A stretch of DNA of 64,000 nt, from assembly GCA_905480645.1 (NCBI GenBank), contig CAJQRC010000003.1, positions 62,001 to 126,000 of the forward strand. Direction: 5' to 3'. Below are positions 1-9,231 of this stretch, in pieces (positions within the stretch are counted from its first letter, which is position 1; every line of letters begins with the position of its first letter). A model generated the notes under the pieces. That model saw nothing but the letters and a program-made list of their open reading frames with translations. It did not search any database and was not told the DNA's origin. Source of the stretch: an uncultured Tateyamaria sp. GTDB lineage: Bacteria; Pseudomonadota; Alphaproteobacteria; Rhodobacterales; Rhodobacteraceae. The translations under genes were made by a program, and so were the position numbers.

Positions 1-2679
1 GAACCCATGGGGGGGTTAATGGGTGACATGGTTGCACAGCCCGTTTTTCAGTTGGGACAGATGCTTATAATCGTAACATTTTTGTTTTTACAATCAGTTT
101 GGTTTGGACTGGCCGGTATCGCACTTATCCCACTGCAGGCGTGGCTTATTCCACAAATGCAACGCCAGATTAATTTACTGAATAAGGAACGAATTAAAGA
201 AGTGAGAGCATTTTCTTCTGAAATTGGAGAAAGTGCTGCCGGAATATCTGATTTGCGTACAAATGGTGGTTTACGATATCGCCTCGCTCAATTCACGGAA
301 CGCTTAGGGCGTATTTTTGAAATAAGATTTAAAATTTACCAAAAAAAATTTTTTATGAAGTTTTTGAATAATTTCATCACTCAATTAACACCCTTCTTTT
401 TCTATTTAGTTGGGGGCTTTTTAGCCATTAACGGAGACATCACTGTTGGTGCACTCGTTGCAGCATTGGCCGCGTATAAAGATCTTTCAAGCCCATGGAA
501 AGAACTGTTAGCCTATTACAATCAGACACAAGATATGGCTCTTCGTTGGGATATTGTGACTGAACGTTTTGGCCCTAAGGGTATGATTGACGAAAGCTTA
601 TTTGATGGACAGGTGAACCCGATACCTCATTTGCGTGGAGATATTATTTTTGATAATGTTACAGTGCGCAATGCCGAAAATAACATCGTGTTAGAACAAA
701 TTAATTTGAAAATTCCGCAAGGTACTCGCGTTGCAATTCAGGTAAAAAATCAGGCTGAGCGCACGGCGCTGGCCGAAATGTTAGCGCGAGAGCTTTTACC
801 CACTCATGGTAAGATTACGATAGCTGAATACGATCTTTCCAAGTTACACCAAACAGTAGTTGCTGCTCGCATTGGTTATGCGCATTCCAGACCTTACTTA
901 TTCAATGGCACTCTTGGCAGCAATCTTTTGATGCCTCTTATGACAGGTCCAAATTTTGTTGAGGGTGGGCAAGGCAAGTTAAATCACTCCAGTAATGAAG
1001 CCCATCGTTCGGGCAACAGTACAGATTACATTGATACTGACTGGGTTGACCCTGCACTTGCTGGGCTGGATTCTGCTGATGATATTCGGAAATGGTGGTT
1101 TGCACTGGCAGAAGCTATGGGGACTGATGAGTTTATGTTCCGACGCATGTTAAACAGTCGAATTGATCCGCATCAACATCCCGATTTGGCTAAAAAAATA
1201 GTAAAGCTCCGTTCGAAGGTAGAAGCCCGTTTAAGTAAAACTGACCTAAAAGACTCAGTTTACAGATTTGATCCTGATGAATTCAATCCTGCTCTGCCAC
1301 TTGGTGGCAATCTGTTTTTTGCTTCGTTATCCCGTGATATTAGCCAGCAAAGCCTGGCATCCGATAGTAGTCTTATTAAGCTGCTGTCTGATAATGGATT
1401 AGCTCAACAAGGAATTGCAATTTCTCAAACTTTAATTAAAAATTTGTACCAAACTTTTGGGACTGATGGCACCAACCACCCACTCTTCCCATCGGTTAAC
1501 ATCGAAGCAGCTCTATATGAAAAATTAGTAGATATTGCGCAACGAAGGGACGAAAAAGGTGATGGCGCTCTTACAAATGATGAGTTTGCGCTATTACTGA
1601 CAGTACCGTTTGCTTTTACGGCTGAACAATTTGGCGACTTATTTCAAGACGATTTTAAAAAGGAAATTGTGAAAATACGTAAGAGTCGGGGCGCTTCTTT
1701 AAGAGAACAGACTAGTGCGATTTTCACTCCAATTGATCCAGATAATTATCTGCCGCGCCTTACTATTTTGGAAAATGCACTTTATGGTCGCGTTGCTAGG
1801 ACGGCAGGTGTCAAGGCAGAAATGATCGAAGATTTAGTTGCTGAATTGATATCAAAATATGATGACCTGAGACGCCAAGTTGCCGAAACAGTTTTTGACG
1901 TTCGCACGGGCCTTGGTGGATCGAATCTTCCAACAGTTTTTCATGAACGCGCTGCATTTTCTCGCGCCAGCATCAAAAGGCCTGATATTTTAATACTTGA
2001 TCGTGCACTAGCCAGTCATGGATCAAACCAGCGGCAAAAGACACGTTTTGCCTTAAGAAAGCTTTTACCTGAAGCCACGTTAATCTTTATGGAGGAGGCG
2101 TTTGAAAACCCTAACGCCTATGATTTGTTTTTTGAGATTAAGGATGGTCGTCTGGACGGACTTCAGGTTAAGGATGAGGACAAAGAAGGTGGTGATTTAA
2201 ATCGCAAAATTCGAGCTATCTCACGTACAGAGCTTTTTGAAGGTCTGGATGACCGAAACCAGCGATTGCTTGCATTTGCGGCCCAGTGGTACAATGTGAA
2301 ATCCGGTTATCGTATTTTTTCAATAGGAGAAAAGCCAGACGCTGTTTACCTCTGTATTTCTGGTGCTGCATTGCTGAGCTATGATTCAAACAATGGTGAG
2401 GAACGTCCCATAACTGTCATTGAACCAGGGCGTTTGATTGGAGATTTGGCGGTTATTCTAGACGAGCAGCGACAATTTAATTTGACAGCAACCACGGATG
2501 CAAACTTTTTGCGAATTGGAGCTGAAGAATTCAGATCGGTTATGAAAAATGACGTAAATGTTTTGTATAGCTTATTGCAAAAAGTTGGACACAACTTAAC
2601 TGGGACTGCGGACCTGTTACGCCGGTCTGATGTTGTCATTCCCCAGCAGAAGGAAGCGGTGAAGCCGCTAATAGAATGA
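1..2679 (+). CDS. Degenerate ABC-type membrane protein with C-terminal cyclic nucleotide-binding domain (5' end cut by window)
   Basis: The frame is open to base 1, so the N-terminus lies outside the window. Residue numbers count from the ATG at 7. Residues 1-200 look like an ABC exporter membrane domain with hydrophobic helices. From about 210 an ABC nucleotide-binding fold begins, but it is degenerate: the Walker A site reads VAIQVKNQAERTALA (about 242-256) with no G-x-x-G-x-G-K-S/T. The LSGGQ signature is replaced by a GGSNLPTVFHERAAFSRA stretch (about 637-655). Walker B keeps D665 but has Arg666 where the catalytic Glu belongs. An insert of nearly 300 residues separates the Q-loop-like part from the signature part. 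Residues 738-870 form a cNMP-binding domain. Inference: a non-hydrolysing, sensor-like ABC homologue, perhaps partnered by an active subunit upstream. It overlaps the next gene by ATGA. Confidence 0.8.
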   Translation, partial: EPMGGLMGDMVAQPVFQLGQMLIIVTFLFLQSVWFGLAGIALIPLQAWLIPQMQRQINLLNKERIKEVRAFSSEIGESAAGISDLRTNGGLRYRLAQFTERLGRIFEIRFKIYQKKFFMKFLNNFITQLTPFFFYLVGGFLAINGDITVGALVAALAAYKDLSSPWKELLAYYNQTQDMALRWDIVTERFGPKGMIDESLFDGQVNPIPHLRGDIIFDNVTVRNAENNIVLEQINLKIPQGTRVAIQVKNQAERTALAEMLARELLPTHGKITIAEYDLSKLHQTVVAARIGYAHSRPYLFNGTLGSNLLMPLMTGPNFVEGGQGKLNHSSNEAHRSGNSTDYIDTDWVDPALAGLDSADDIRKWWFALAEAMGTDEFMFRRMLNSRIDPHQHPDLAKKIVKLRSKVEARLSKTDLKDSVYRFDPDEFNPALPLGGNLFFASLSRDISQQSLASDSSLIKLLSDNGLAQQGIAISQTLIKNLYQTFGTDGTNHPLFPSVNIEAALYEKLVDIAQRRDEKGDGALTNDEFALLLTVPFAFTAEQFGDLFQDDFKKEIVKIRKSRGASLREQTSAIFTPIDPDNYLPRLTILENALYGRVARTAGVKAEMIEDLVAELISKYDDLRRQVAETVFDVRTGLGGSNLPTVFHERAAFSRASIKRPDILILDRALASHGSNQRQKTRFALRKLLPEATLIFMEEAFENPNAYDLFFEIKDGRLDGLQVKDEDKEGGDLNRKIRAISRTELFEGLDDRNQRLLAFAAQWYNVKSGYRIFSIGEKPDAVYLCISGAALLSYDSNNGEERPITVIEPGRLIGDLAVILDEQRQFNLTATTDANFLRIGAEEFRSVMKNDVNVLYSLLQKVGHNLTGTADLLRRSDVVIPQQKEAVKPLIE

Positions 2680-3584
2680 TGCGGCTTCTGTCCCTAAACT
2701 ACGTACCACATCAAGAGTTTGTGTTACCTGCTCACGACAGTTCTCAGGTATGGCGACTGGTAATTGGTATTTTGCTGGTCGCGGGAATCTTCTTTTTGCT
2801 CACTCAGGTGATTATGACAACGTTTTTAGGGTTACTGGGACCCGAAATAACTGAGAAAATTTTGGAAGATGGGCAAACCGGCGAAACGGTTGTTGGTATG
2901 TTTTTAGTACTTTTTCAAATTGGCTTGTTAGGTGTGGCAACAGGGATCGTTTGTGTGTTTTTACATAAACGTAAAGCTATCACGTTGATTGGACCGCTTA
3001 GATTGGCAGTACGTCAATTTATTGGTGTAGCTCTAGCATTGCTCGTTTTGTCACTAACTCTTTGGATGTTACCACCCTATGGATTTGATGAGCCGTTGGT
3101 TCAGAATATGAACAAAGGGGACTGGCTGATGTTGCTGCCCTTTGCGGTAATCGCTGTAATTGTTCAAAGTGGGTCGGAAGAGGTTTTTTTCCGTGGTTAT
3201 ATCCAGCAGCAATTAGCTGCACGCTTCAGAAAATCGTTTGTATGGCTTGTTTTGCCGGCAGTGTTATTCGGACTTGGCCACTATATGCCTGACAGTGCAG
3301 GCAGTAATGCGCTTACCATTGCCCTTTGGGCTACAGTTTTTGGTTTGCTTATGGCTGATCTAACTGCGCGATCTGGCACTCTTGGCCCCGCAATTGCTGT
3401 TCATTTTTTCAATAACTTTTCTGCAATAGTACTGGTGGGCATTCCGGATGAGATGTCAGGGCTTGCTCTATTTGTATTGCCTTTTGGTATGTCTGATGAG
3501 GGTCAGATGGCACTCTGGCTACCTGTTGATTTTGCCCTGATCGTTGTTGGCTGGCTTGTGGCTAGGCTTGTGGTTCGGGCTTGA
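2676..3584 (+). CDS. CPBP-family intramembrane protease (Abi family)
   Basis: A 302-residue polytopic membrane protein. The CPBP (CAAX protease and bacteriocin-processing) motifs are visible: E168-E169-x3-R173 in SEEVFFRGY, F198-x3-H202 in FGLGH, and a third motif with His and Asn in AVHFFNNFSA. These residues form the intramembrane glutamic-protease active site in the family. The ATG at 2676 overlaps the stop of the ABC-type gene by four bases, so the two are probably translationally coupled and may work at the same membrane site. The substrate cannot be inferred. The gene is followed by accD with a 58-base gap. Confidence 0.85.
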   Translation: MMRLLSLNYVPHQEFVLPAHDSSQVWRLVIGILLVAGIFFLLTQVIMTTFLGLLGPEITEKILEDGQTGETVVGMFLVLFQIGLLGVATGIVCVFLHKRKAITLIGPLRLAVRQFIGVALALLVLSLTLWMLPPYGFDEPLVQNMNKGDWLMLLPFAVIAVIVQSGSEEVFFRGYIQQQLAARFRKSFVWLVLPAVLFGLGHYMPDSAGSNALTIALWATVFGLLMADLTARSGTLGPAIAVHFFNNFSAIVLVGIPDEMSGLALFVLPFGMSDEGQMALWLPVDFALIVVGWLVARLVVRA

Positions 3585-3642
3585 TTGCATTTATGTCCTT
3601 GTGGCATTATCCATCGACAGGTCAAAATACCAGGAGGGCCAA

Positions 3643-4593
3643 ATGAACTGGATCACCAACTACGTTCGCCCTCGGATTAATTCGATTTTTTCTCGACGTG
3701 AAACACCAGATAATCTTTGGACTAAATGTGATGAATGCGGAACCATGTTGTTTCACAGAGAATTGAGTGACAATCTCAATGTTTGCACAAATTGTGACCA
3801 CCACATGGCGATTTCTCCGCGTGATCGCTTTTCAGCTCTTTTTGACGGCGGTATCTACACAGAAGTTTCTGTGCCTTCACCTGTTGTGGATCCGCTTAAT
3901 TTCCGTGATCAAAAAAAATATCCTGACCGAATGAAGGCTGCCCAGAAAGGGACAGGTGAAAATGAGGCGATGCTTGTTGCAGCTGGTGAAATGGGCCGTA
4001 CACCCGTCATAGCGGCGGCGCAGGACTTCAGTTTTATGGCGGGTTCAATGGGAATGTACGTTGGTAACGCAATTATAGCAGCGGCGCAGGAAGCAGTAAA
4101 ATTTAATCGTCCGTTGATCCTTTTTTCGGCTGCCGGTGGAGCGCGTATGCAAGAGGGTATATTAAGCCTGATGCAGATGCCTCGGACAACTATTGCCGTA
4201 CAAATGCTTAAAGACGCTAAGCTTCCATATATTGTAGTTTTGACTCACCCCACTACTGGTGGTGTTACCGCTTCTTATGCTATGCTCGGAGATATTCATA
4301 TTTCGGAGCCTAATGCGCTTATCTGTTTTGCAGGTCCTCGTGTGATCGAACAAACTATTCGGGAAAAACTACCTGAAGGTTTTCAGAGAGCTGAGTATTT
4401 ATTGGATCATGGCATGTTAGACCGAGTAACTAGGCGTACAGACATGCGTGACGAATTGATTAGTGTTACGCGAATGCTTTTAAATCTGCCTCCGGCAGTT
4501 AGAGGTGACTTAGTGCCGCCAAAGCCATCTGACGATATTGAAATGTCAAATGGGCCTGAAGCGAATAGTGATTTGGACATTAGCAAGGTATGA
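3643..4593 (+). CDS. accD: Acetyl-CoA carboxylase carboxyltransferase beta subunit
   Basis: With AccA this subunit transfers the carboxyl group from carboxybiotin to acetyl-CoA to make malonyl-CoA for fatty-acid synthesis. The 316-residue protein carries the N-terminal zinc ribbon C29-x2-C32-x15-C48-x2-C51 and the crotonase-like carboxyltransferase core with GGARMQEGILSLMQM and the TTGGVTASYAMLGD segment. The start at 3643 is chosen because an AGGAGG Shine-Dalgarno (3632-3637) precedes it and homologues begin with MNWI. The reading frame is open further upstream to 3544, but that part overlaps the CPBP gene. The stop overlaps folC by ATGA, the usual accD-folC pairing in alphaproteobacteria. 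Confidence 0.97.
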   Translation: MNWITNYVRPRINSIFSRRETPDNLWTKCDECGTMLFHRELSDNLNVCTNCDHHMAISPRDRFSALFDGGIYTEVSVPSPVVDPLNFRDQKKYPDRMKAAQKGTGENEAMLVAAGEMGRTPVIAAAQDFSFMAGSMGMYVGNAIIAAAQEAVKFNRPLILFSAAGGARMQEGILSLMQMPRTTIAVQMLKDAKLPYIVVLTHPTTGGVTASYAMLGDIHISEPNALICFAGPRVIEQTIREKLPEGFQRAEYLLDHGMLDRVTRRTDMRDELISVTRMLLNLPPAVRGDLVPPKPSDDIEMSNGPEANSDLDISKV

Positions 4594-5870
4594 CACTAAT
4601 CACATCTGATGCTATCCTTGACAGAATGATGGCACTCCACCCAAAGTTAATCGACCTGACAATGGATCGAGTTTGGCGTCTTTTAAGTGCTCTTGGTAAT
4701 CCGCAAAATGATTTACCACCTGTTGTTCATATTGCAGGTACTAACGGTAAAGGATCCACTCAGGCTATGATCCGCGCTGGGCTTGAGGCTTCTGGTCGTA
4801 TAGTTCATGCTTATACCTCACCTCATTTAACTCGGTTTCATGAACGTATTCGTTTAGCTGGAAGCTTGATTTCAGAGCAGATGCTTACTGCTTACCTTGA
4901 TGAATGTTATGTTGCCAACTGTGATCAAGACATCACTTACTTCGAAATTACAACTTGTGCGGCTTTGCTCGCTTTTTCTCGAGTGCCAGCAGATTTTGTA
5001 CTCCTTGAGGTTGGTCTAGGTGGTCGGTTGGATGCAACTAATGTCATTGATAAGCCTATTTTAACAATTATCACTCCAGTCTCGATGGATCATGAGGTTT
5101 TTCTTGGTAATTCTATTGAAGCTATAGCAAGTGAAAAAGCTGGTATTGTTAAAAAAGGTGTTACTTGCATTGTTGGGCCTCAAGATGAGGGTGGGTTGGA
5201 AGTTATTGAAGCTACAACAACTAATTTGGGTGCTCCTTTACTTGCTTATGGCCAACATTGGTACGCAGGCTCGGAAGGAGACGGTATGATTTATCAAGAT
5301 GAGTCGGGCTTGTTAGATTTGCCGCATCCAGTATTGTTGGGCGATCATCAAATACAAAACGCTGGTATTGCACTGGCGGCTCTTCGGCAGTTGGGGTGTG
5401 ATGAAAAAGCATGTAGTGCTGCAGTTACTGATGTAGTTTGGCCCGCACGCATGGAGCGTTTGTGTAAAGGACCTTTGGTAAAAATTGCTAATAAATCAGG
5501 GGCAGAGTTATGGCTGGATGGTGGGCATAATCCTGCTGCTGGCAAAGCCGTCGCTTCTGTTCTTAAAAGCATGCCGGTACGTACTACACACTTAATATGT
5601 GGCATGTTAAATACAAAAGACGTTAGTGGCTACTTATCGCCTTTGTTAAAAGTTACTGCTAGTTTAACAGGAATTACGATCCCTAACGAAGTAAACACAC
5701 TATCTGCAAAAGAAACTGCCAATGCTGCAAGAAATATTGGTTTTGAAGCATTTGTTGCTGCAAGTGTTACACAAGCATTGCACGCAATCTTAAAAAAAAC
5801 CCCACAGGCGCGAGTAGTGATATGTGGATCTCTGTATCTTGCCGGTTCGGTTTTAAAGGATAACAGGTAG
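4590..5870 (+). CDS. folC: Bifunctional folylpolyglutamate synthase / dihydrofolate synthase
   Basis: This Mur-ligase-family enzyme adds L-glutamate to dihydropteroate and extends the polyglutamate tail of folates using ATP. The 426-residue length is normal. The P-loop HIAGTNGKGST occupies residues 47-57, followed by the TSPHLTRFHERI folate-binding loop, the EVGLGGRLDATN segment and the Mur-ligase C-terminal domain with DGGHNPAAGKAV. The gene begins inside the accD stop codon (ATGA), so the two are co-translated. It closes the operon: about 320 bases of AT-rich non-coding DNA follow. Confidence 0.96.
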   Translation: MTLITSDAILDRMMALHPKLIDLTMDRVWRLLSALGNPQNDLPPVVHIAGTNGKGSTQAMIRAGLEASGRIVHAYTSPHLTRFHERIRLAGSLISEQMLTAYLDECYVANCDQDITYFEITTCAALLAFSRVPADFVLLEVGLGGRLDATNVIDKPILTIITPVSMDHEVFLGNSIEAIASEKAGIVKKGVTCIVGPQDEGGLEVIEATTTNLGAPLLAYGQHWYAGSEGDGMIYQDESGLLDLPHPVLLGDHQIQNAGIALAALRQLGCDEKACSAAVTDVVWPARMERLCKGPLVKIANKSGAELWLDGGHNPAAGKAVASVLKSMPVRTTHLICGMLNTKDVSGYLSPLLKVTASLTGITIPNEVNTLSAKETANAARNIGFEAFVAASVTQALHAILKKTPQARVVICGSLYLAGSVLKDNR

Positions 5871-6190
5871 AGACCCAAATCTTTTTATACTAATTTTGCC
5901 AACTGTATTATTTCTGCTCCATCGGTTTCAGAAATCTCGGGAAAAGCCTTGTTGTGACTTGAAAAACAATAAAAATTACACGTAAACCAGTCTACAATTT
6001 TAAAATATGGACAATAAGCTAAAAATTTCAATTTTGTAGTTGAGTGATAGGATGACCAGACATTGAGAATAAACTGATTTTTACAAATTCTAATCAAACT
6101 TTCTCTATTAGGATGATGTTGGGATTTACAATTATACTTCTTACACAGAAAATAAGTCCTAATAAAATACGTTAAGCCTTTTAAGGTTGA
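5871..6190. other. AT-rich intergenic stretch before the glycosyltransferase-like gene
   Basis: About 320 bases with much higher A+T than the flanking folC gene. A minus-strand open frame exists here, but its product is rich in Cys, Phe and Tyr and poor in recognisable motifs, as expected from translating AT-rich non-coding DNA. I see no convincing terminator or promoter. Confidence 0.4.
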
Positions 6191-7024
6191 GTGGCTTCTG
6201 TAAAGGATTTTGAAATTAAAACTGACTTTACAATAGTTACGACTTTCAACAATTCTGGTTGGCGGCAATATGGGAGTAGATTTGCATTTAGCCTGGATAA
6301 ATATCTCCCTGAAGAAATAAATGTTTTTTTATATTATGAAAATATGGAAAACCCCGTGGGTTATTCTGAACGGATGAGGTTTTTAAATTTTAATGACTGC
6401 TGTGGTCAAAAACAAAAAAAATTTGAAAATCTTGCCGCTCCTCATGAAGCGAAAAAAAAATCAGTAGGCCAGAATAGTTCAGATTATACTTTCCAAGCGT
6501 CAAGGTTCGCACATAAATACTACGCATGTGAACACGCATTAACTATTACTAAGACCAGATATTTGATTTGGATTGATGCAGATGTGGTCACGCTTCGTAG
6601 TATACCAAGGCAGTGGTTTTATTCGCTTGTAGAAGAAAAAAAATATTGGTCGAGAATTGGTCGAGGTGCCAAGTATCCTGAATGTGGGTTTATGATTTGG
6701 GATCTAACTCATCCACAACATAAATCATATTGGTCAATTATGGAAAGTATGTATGATGATGGCAAATGTTTTGATTTACCAGAATGGCATGATAGTTTTA
6801 TTTGGTGGACTGCAGAGAAAATAATAAAGAAAAAAATATCTAAGGAAATTTCTTTTAATTTAGGAGATGATTTGAAAGGTCATGCTTTTGTTCGTGGTGT
6901 TATTGGTGAGTATTTTGATCACTTAAAAGGCGAAAGAAAAAACATTGGTTTTTCTCCAGAAAGAAAAAATTATTTTGTGAAACAAATAGCAAATACCATC
7001 TTACGTATAAAAAAATATATATAG
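6191..7024 (+). CDS. GT-A-fold glycosyltransferase-like protein in an AT-rich accessory patch
   Basis: The 277-residue product starts at a GTG with AAGG a few bases upstream. Residues 10-40 (FTIVTTFNNSGWRQYGSRF) resemble the first strand and donor-binding part of nucleotide-sugar transferases. LIWIDADVVTLRSIP at about 129 supplies a DxD metal-binding motif, and the segment ECGFMIWDL, then EWHDSFIWW, resembles the acceptor side of GT8- or GT34-like enzymes. No membrane helix is obvious. Base composition is clearly more AT-rich than in the neighbours, and an IS element inserted four bases after its stop (target duplication included), both signs of acquired DNA. Donor and acceptor sugars are unknown. 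A role in cell-surface or capsule glycans would be inference. Confidence 0.6.
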   Translation: MASVKDFEIKTDFTIVTTFNNSGWRQYGSRFAFSLDKYLPEEINVFLYYENMENPVGYSERMRFLNFNDCCGQKQKKFENLAAPHEAKKKSVGQNSSDYTFQASRFAHKYYACEHALTITKTRYLIWIDADVVTLRSIPRQWFYSLVEEKKYWSRIGRGAKYPECGFMIWDLTHPQHKSYWSIMESMYDDGKCFDLPEWHDSFIWWTAEKIIKKKISKEISFNLGDDLKGHAFVRGVIGEYFDHLKGERKNIGFSPERKNYFVKQIANTILRIKKYI

Positions 7025-7027
7025 AGA

Positions 7028-7035
7028 AAAATTTT
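7028..7035. repeat. Left copy of 8-bp target site duplication
   Basis: AAAATTTT sits directly outside the left inverted repeat of the IS element and is identical to the eight bases outside the right end (7752-7759). Eight-base duplications are typical for IS1595-family transposition. The sequence is itself a palindrome. Confidence 0.85.
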
Positions 7036-7751
7036 GGGGCAGTCCTAGCAAACTAGTTCAGGTATCTTCTAACCCATTGTCTTAGTTGCGATAACTGCGC
7101 TGACGGGTCACTGTTGTTAAATCTCCACTTGCATTCTTTCAAAAATACCCAAAATGCGCCTTGGAACACCGTTGAATTTACGCATGTGGCGCTTGGCCTG
7201 GTTCCAGAAATTCTCAATGCCATTGATGTGATTGTGGCGGTCTGCGAAGAGCTCAGAATGGTTGATACGGAAGTAATGGAAGTCTGACACATCCCGTAAA
7301 TTATAGCCGCGCCAGCAGTCGGAATACACGATGCTATCCGAGACCAACTTGCGCTCTATGATGGTGATCAGCGTGGCGCCTGAAGCATCTGGAATAATTT
7401 TGGTATAAACTTTTCCACCCCTTTTTAATAAACCAAATACAGGGATTTTATCTGCAGCACCGCGCCCGCGTTTTCCTTTCCGCCTGCCACCAAAGTAGCT
7501 TTCATCAACTTCAATTTCTCCGCCGAACATCGCCTTAATCTCCGCCTCCAGTTCGTAGGCAATAATTTCGCGCAGACGAAGGAAATAGTAAGCGGCGGTA
7601 TTGCGGTGAAGCCCACAAAACCTCGCCGCTGCTCGCGCCGTGGTTCCGGCTATAAAATGCTCAATCAGACGCACTTATTTATGCTGACTTAAAATGACTC
7701 TTTCTCGTGTGTCCCATAATAATCTCAATGTTGGTTATCTAGGACAGTCCC
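7036..7751 (-). mobile_element. IS1595-family (IS1016-like) insertion sequence, 716 bp
   Basis: The ends are imperfect 18-base inverted repeats: GGGGCAGTCCTAGCAAAC at the left, and GGGACTGTCCTAGATAAC read inward from the right, with 14 of 18 positions matching. Flanking AAAATTTT duplications are perfect, so both ends are genuine. The interior carries one minus-strand transposase of the ISXO2/IS1016 type that is broken. Length, ends and duplication size agree with the IS1016 subgroup of IS1595. Because it cannot make its own enzyme, it could move only if an intact relative elsewhere supplies transposase. Confidence 0.9.
7053..7717 (-). pseudogene. IS1595-family transposase, frameshifted and interrupted
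   Basis: The longest intact piece (7117-7674) holds the DDE core: EIEVDESYFGGRRKGKRGRG, SIVYSDCWRGY and NHINGIENFWNQAKRHMRKFNG are hallmark ISXO2-like motifs. Three lesions are visible. Near the N-terminus, MGHTRKSH from the ATG at 7717 must shift frame at a run of four T to continue as LSQHK. A TAA then replaces what is probably a Gln codon just before VRLIEHF. Near the C-terminus the frame shifts after KFNGVP: the expected tail, ending FLKECKWRFNNSDP and on to the TAG at 7053, is in the next frame. The protein is therefore not made full length, in contrast to the well-preserved ends of the element. Confidence 0.88.
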
Positions 7752-8043
7752 AAAATTTTTTCTTAGAAATATCTCTGTTGAGAACACCAACGAAATATTT
7801 TCGATAGACTATCAGTATATTTGATATTTTGTGAGTATTTAAGAATATATTCAGAATTAAAATCTTTAAAATGAAATGGAAATATATCCCCAAATTATAA
7901 TTTCAATTTTCTTTTATTTAAGGAGGCCTCAGCATAACTCCGTTTTTATAAATATCCAAAATTCCACTCAATGAAAATAATGATGAATTTTCCAAAAATC
8001 ATCAAAAAGGGTATTATGTTGAGGTTTCTTAAGAATATTTAAA
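7752..8043. other. Right target duplication and AT-rich spacer
   Basis: The first eight bases (AAAATTTT) are the right copy of the target duplication. The remaining bases up to the zapE stop are AT-rich and hold no gene that I can support. Confidence 0.5.
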
Positions 8044-9099
8044 TTAAGAACCCCAGCTTTTTCCTTGCATTTCATGTAGTCTCGAAGCCGTTCTTACAAA
8101 TTCAAATGTTCCCTCGCCCTCTAAATAGAGCATTTCAGGCGATGTGGCTGCGGAACAAATTAGGCGAACTCTCGCTTCATACAACGCATCAATTAAGATT
8201 ACGAAACGTTTGGCTTCGTTGAAATTGCTGCGAGAAAGCATCGGTATATCATCAATCATAAGCACTTTGCAGGCTTTAGCGATGGCAAGAAAATCAGCTG
8301 GACCTAATGATTTTGCGCATAAATCAAAAAAACTCGCTCGGCCAATGCCGTTTCGGAACTGTGGTAATGTCACGGTACGACCATTTACGGTCAGATCAAG
8401 CCGCGTTGAAGCACCTCCTGTAAAGTCAGCCCAAAGTGTATCCATTTGTGCATGAGCTTCTAAATTTATGGGAGTGAAATAGGTTGGACTGTCTGACAAG
8501 CGATTCTTACGATAATCTGTGGATGAGGTTAATTGGTGTACGACCATCTGTTGCTTGAGCATTTCTATAAATGGAATAAACAGTGATCTGTTTAGGCCAT
8601 CTTTATAAAGCTCGTCTGGTGCACGATTTGATGTTGTAACCACAACTACTTTAGAGGCAAACAAAGCTTCGAATAATCGGCCAACAATCATGGCATCTGT
8701 AATATCGTTGATTTGCATTTCATCAAAAGCCAGTACACGAACGTCTGCAGCAACGCTTTTGGCGACTGGTTTGATGGCGTCATCAACACCATTTTTTCGC
8801 GCGAGATGCATCGCGGCGTGAATATCTTGCATGAAAGCGTGAAAATGGACGCGTTTAATGGGAACAGTTGAGTTTGCGACGAATAAGTCCATGACCATAG
8901 ACTTTCCGCATCCTACGCCACCATATAAATACAGACCCTTAATAGAGTTGGATACTTTGCGAAATAATTTGCGCTTTTCTGACTGTGCTAAGCTTTCTTG
9001 AATACGGTCAAATTCTGGTAATACCGCAAGCTGAGCATTATCGGCTCTTAGTGTGCCAGCATTTACAAGCTCATTATATTTAGAAATTAAATTTGCCAT
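8044..9099 (-). CDS. zapE: Cell division protein ZapE (AFG1-like AAA ATPase)
   Basis: ZapE/AFG1 ATPases act at the Z-ring during late constriction in bacteria and in protein quality control in mitochondria. The 351-residue product has a Walker A at residues 60-67 (GGVGCGKS) after a YLYG strand, then HFHAFMQDIHAAMH, and a Walker B in RVLAFDEMQINDITDAM followed by an arginine-containing sensor region (VVTTSNRAPDELYKDGLNR). These are diagnostic for the family. The start MANLISKYNELV matches the usual N-terminus, although the Shine-Dalgarno is weak. It is transcribed alone, divergent from the MFS gene at 9232. Confidence 0.93.
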   Translation of the reverse strand: MANLISKYNELVNAGTLRADNAQLAVLPEFDRIQESLAQSEKRKLFRKVSNSIKGLYLYGGVGCGKSMVMDLFVANSTVPIKRVHFHAFMQDIHAAMHLARKNGVDDAIKPVAKSVAADVRVLAFDEMQINDITDAMIVGRLFEALFASKVVVVTTSNRAPDELYKDGLNRSLFIPFIEMLKQQMVVHQLTSSTDYRKNRLSDSPTYFTPINLEAHAQMDTLWADFTGGASTRLDLTVNGRTVTLPQFRNGIGRASFFDLCAKSLGPADFLAIAKACKVLMIDDIPMLSRSNFNEAKRFVILIDALYEARVRLICSAATSPEMLYLEGEGTFEFVRTASRLHEMQGKSWGS

Positions 9100-9231
9100 T
9101 TTAATGCATCATAGTGCGAAGCGTAGGTATAGAGAAGTAGTGTGAAAGAGTTTGCGCGAACGCATTTAAAAAATCCTTGTTTGACGTCTGATATTTGGTT
9201 TCTATTGTCGTTCTAAACTGGAGAATACTAT

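Noticed and set aside
5885-6268. 127-codon minus-strand frame
   Set aside because: Composition is what AT-rich non-coding DNA gives (many Cys, Phe, Tyr, Lys); it overlaps the start of the glycosyltransferase-like gene and has no recognisable motif.
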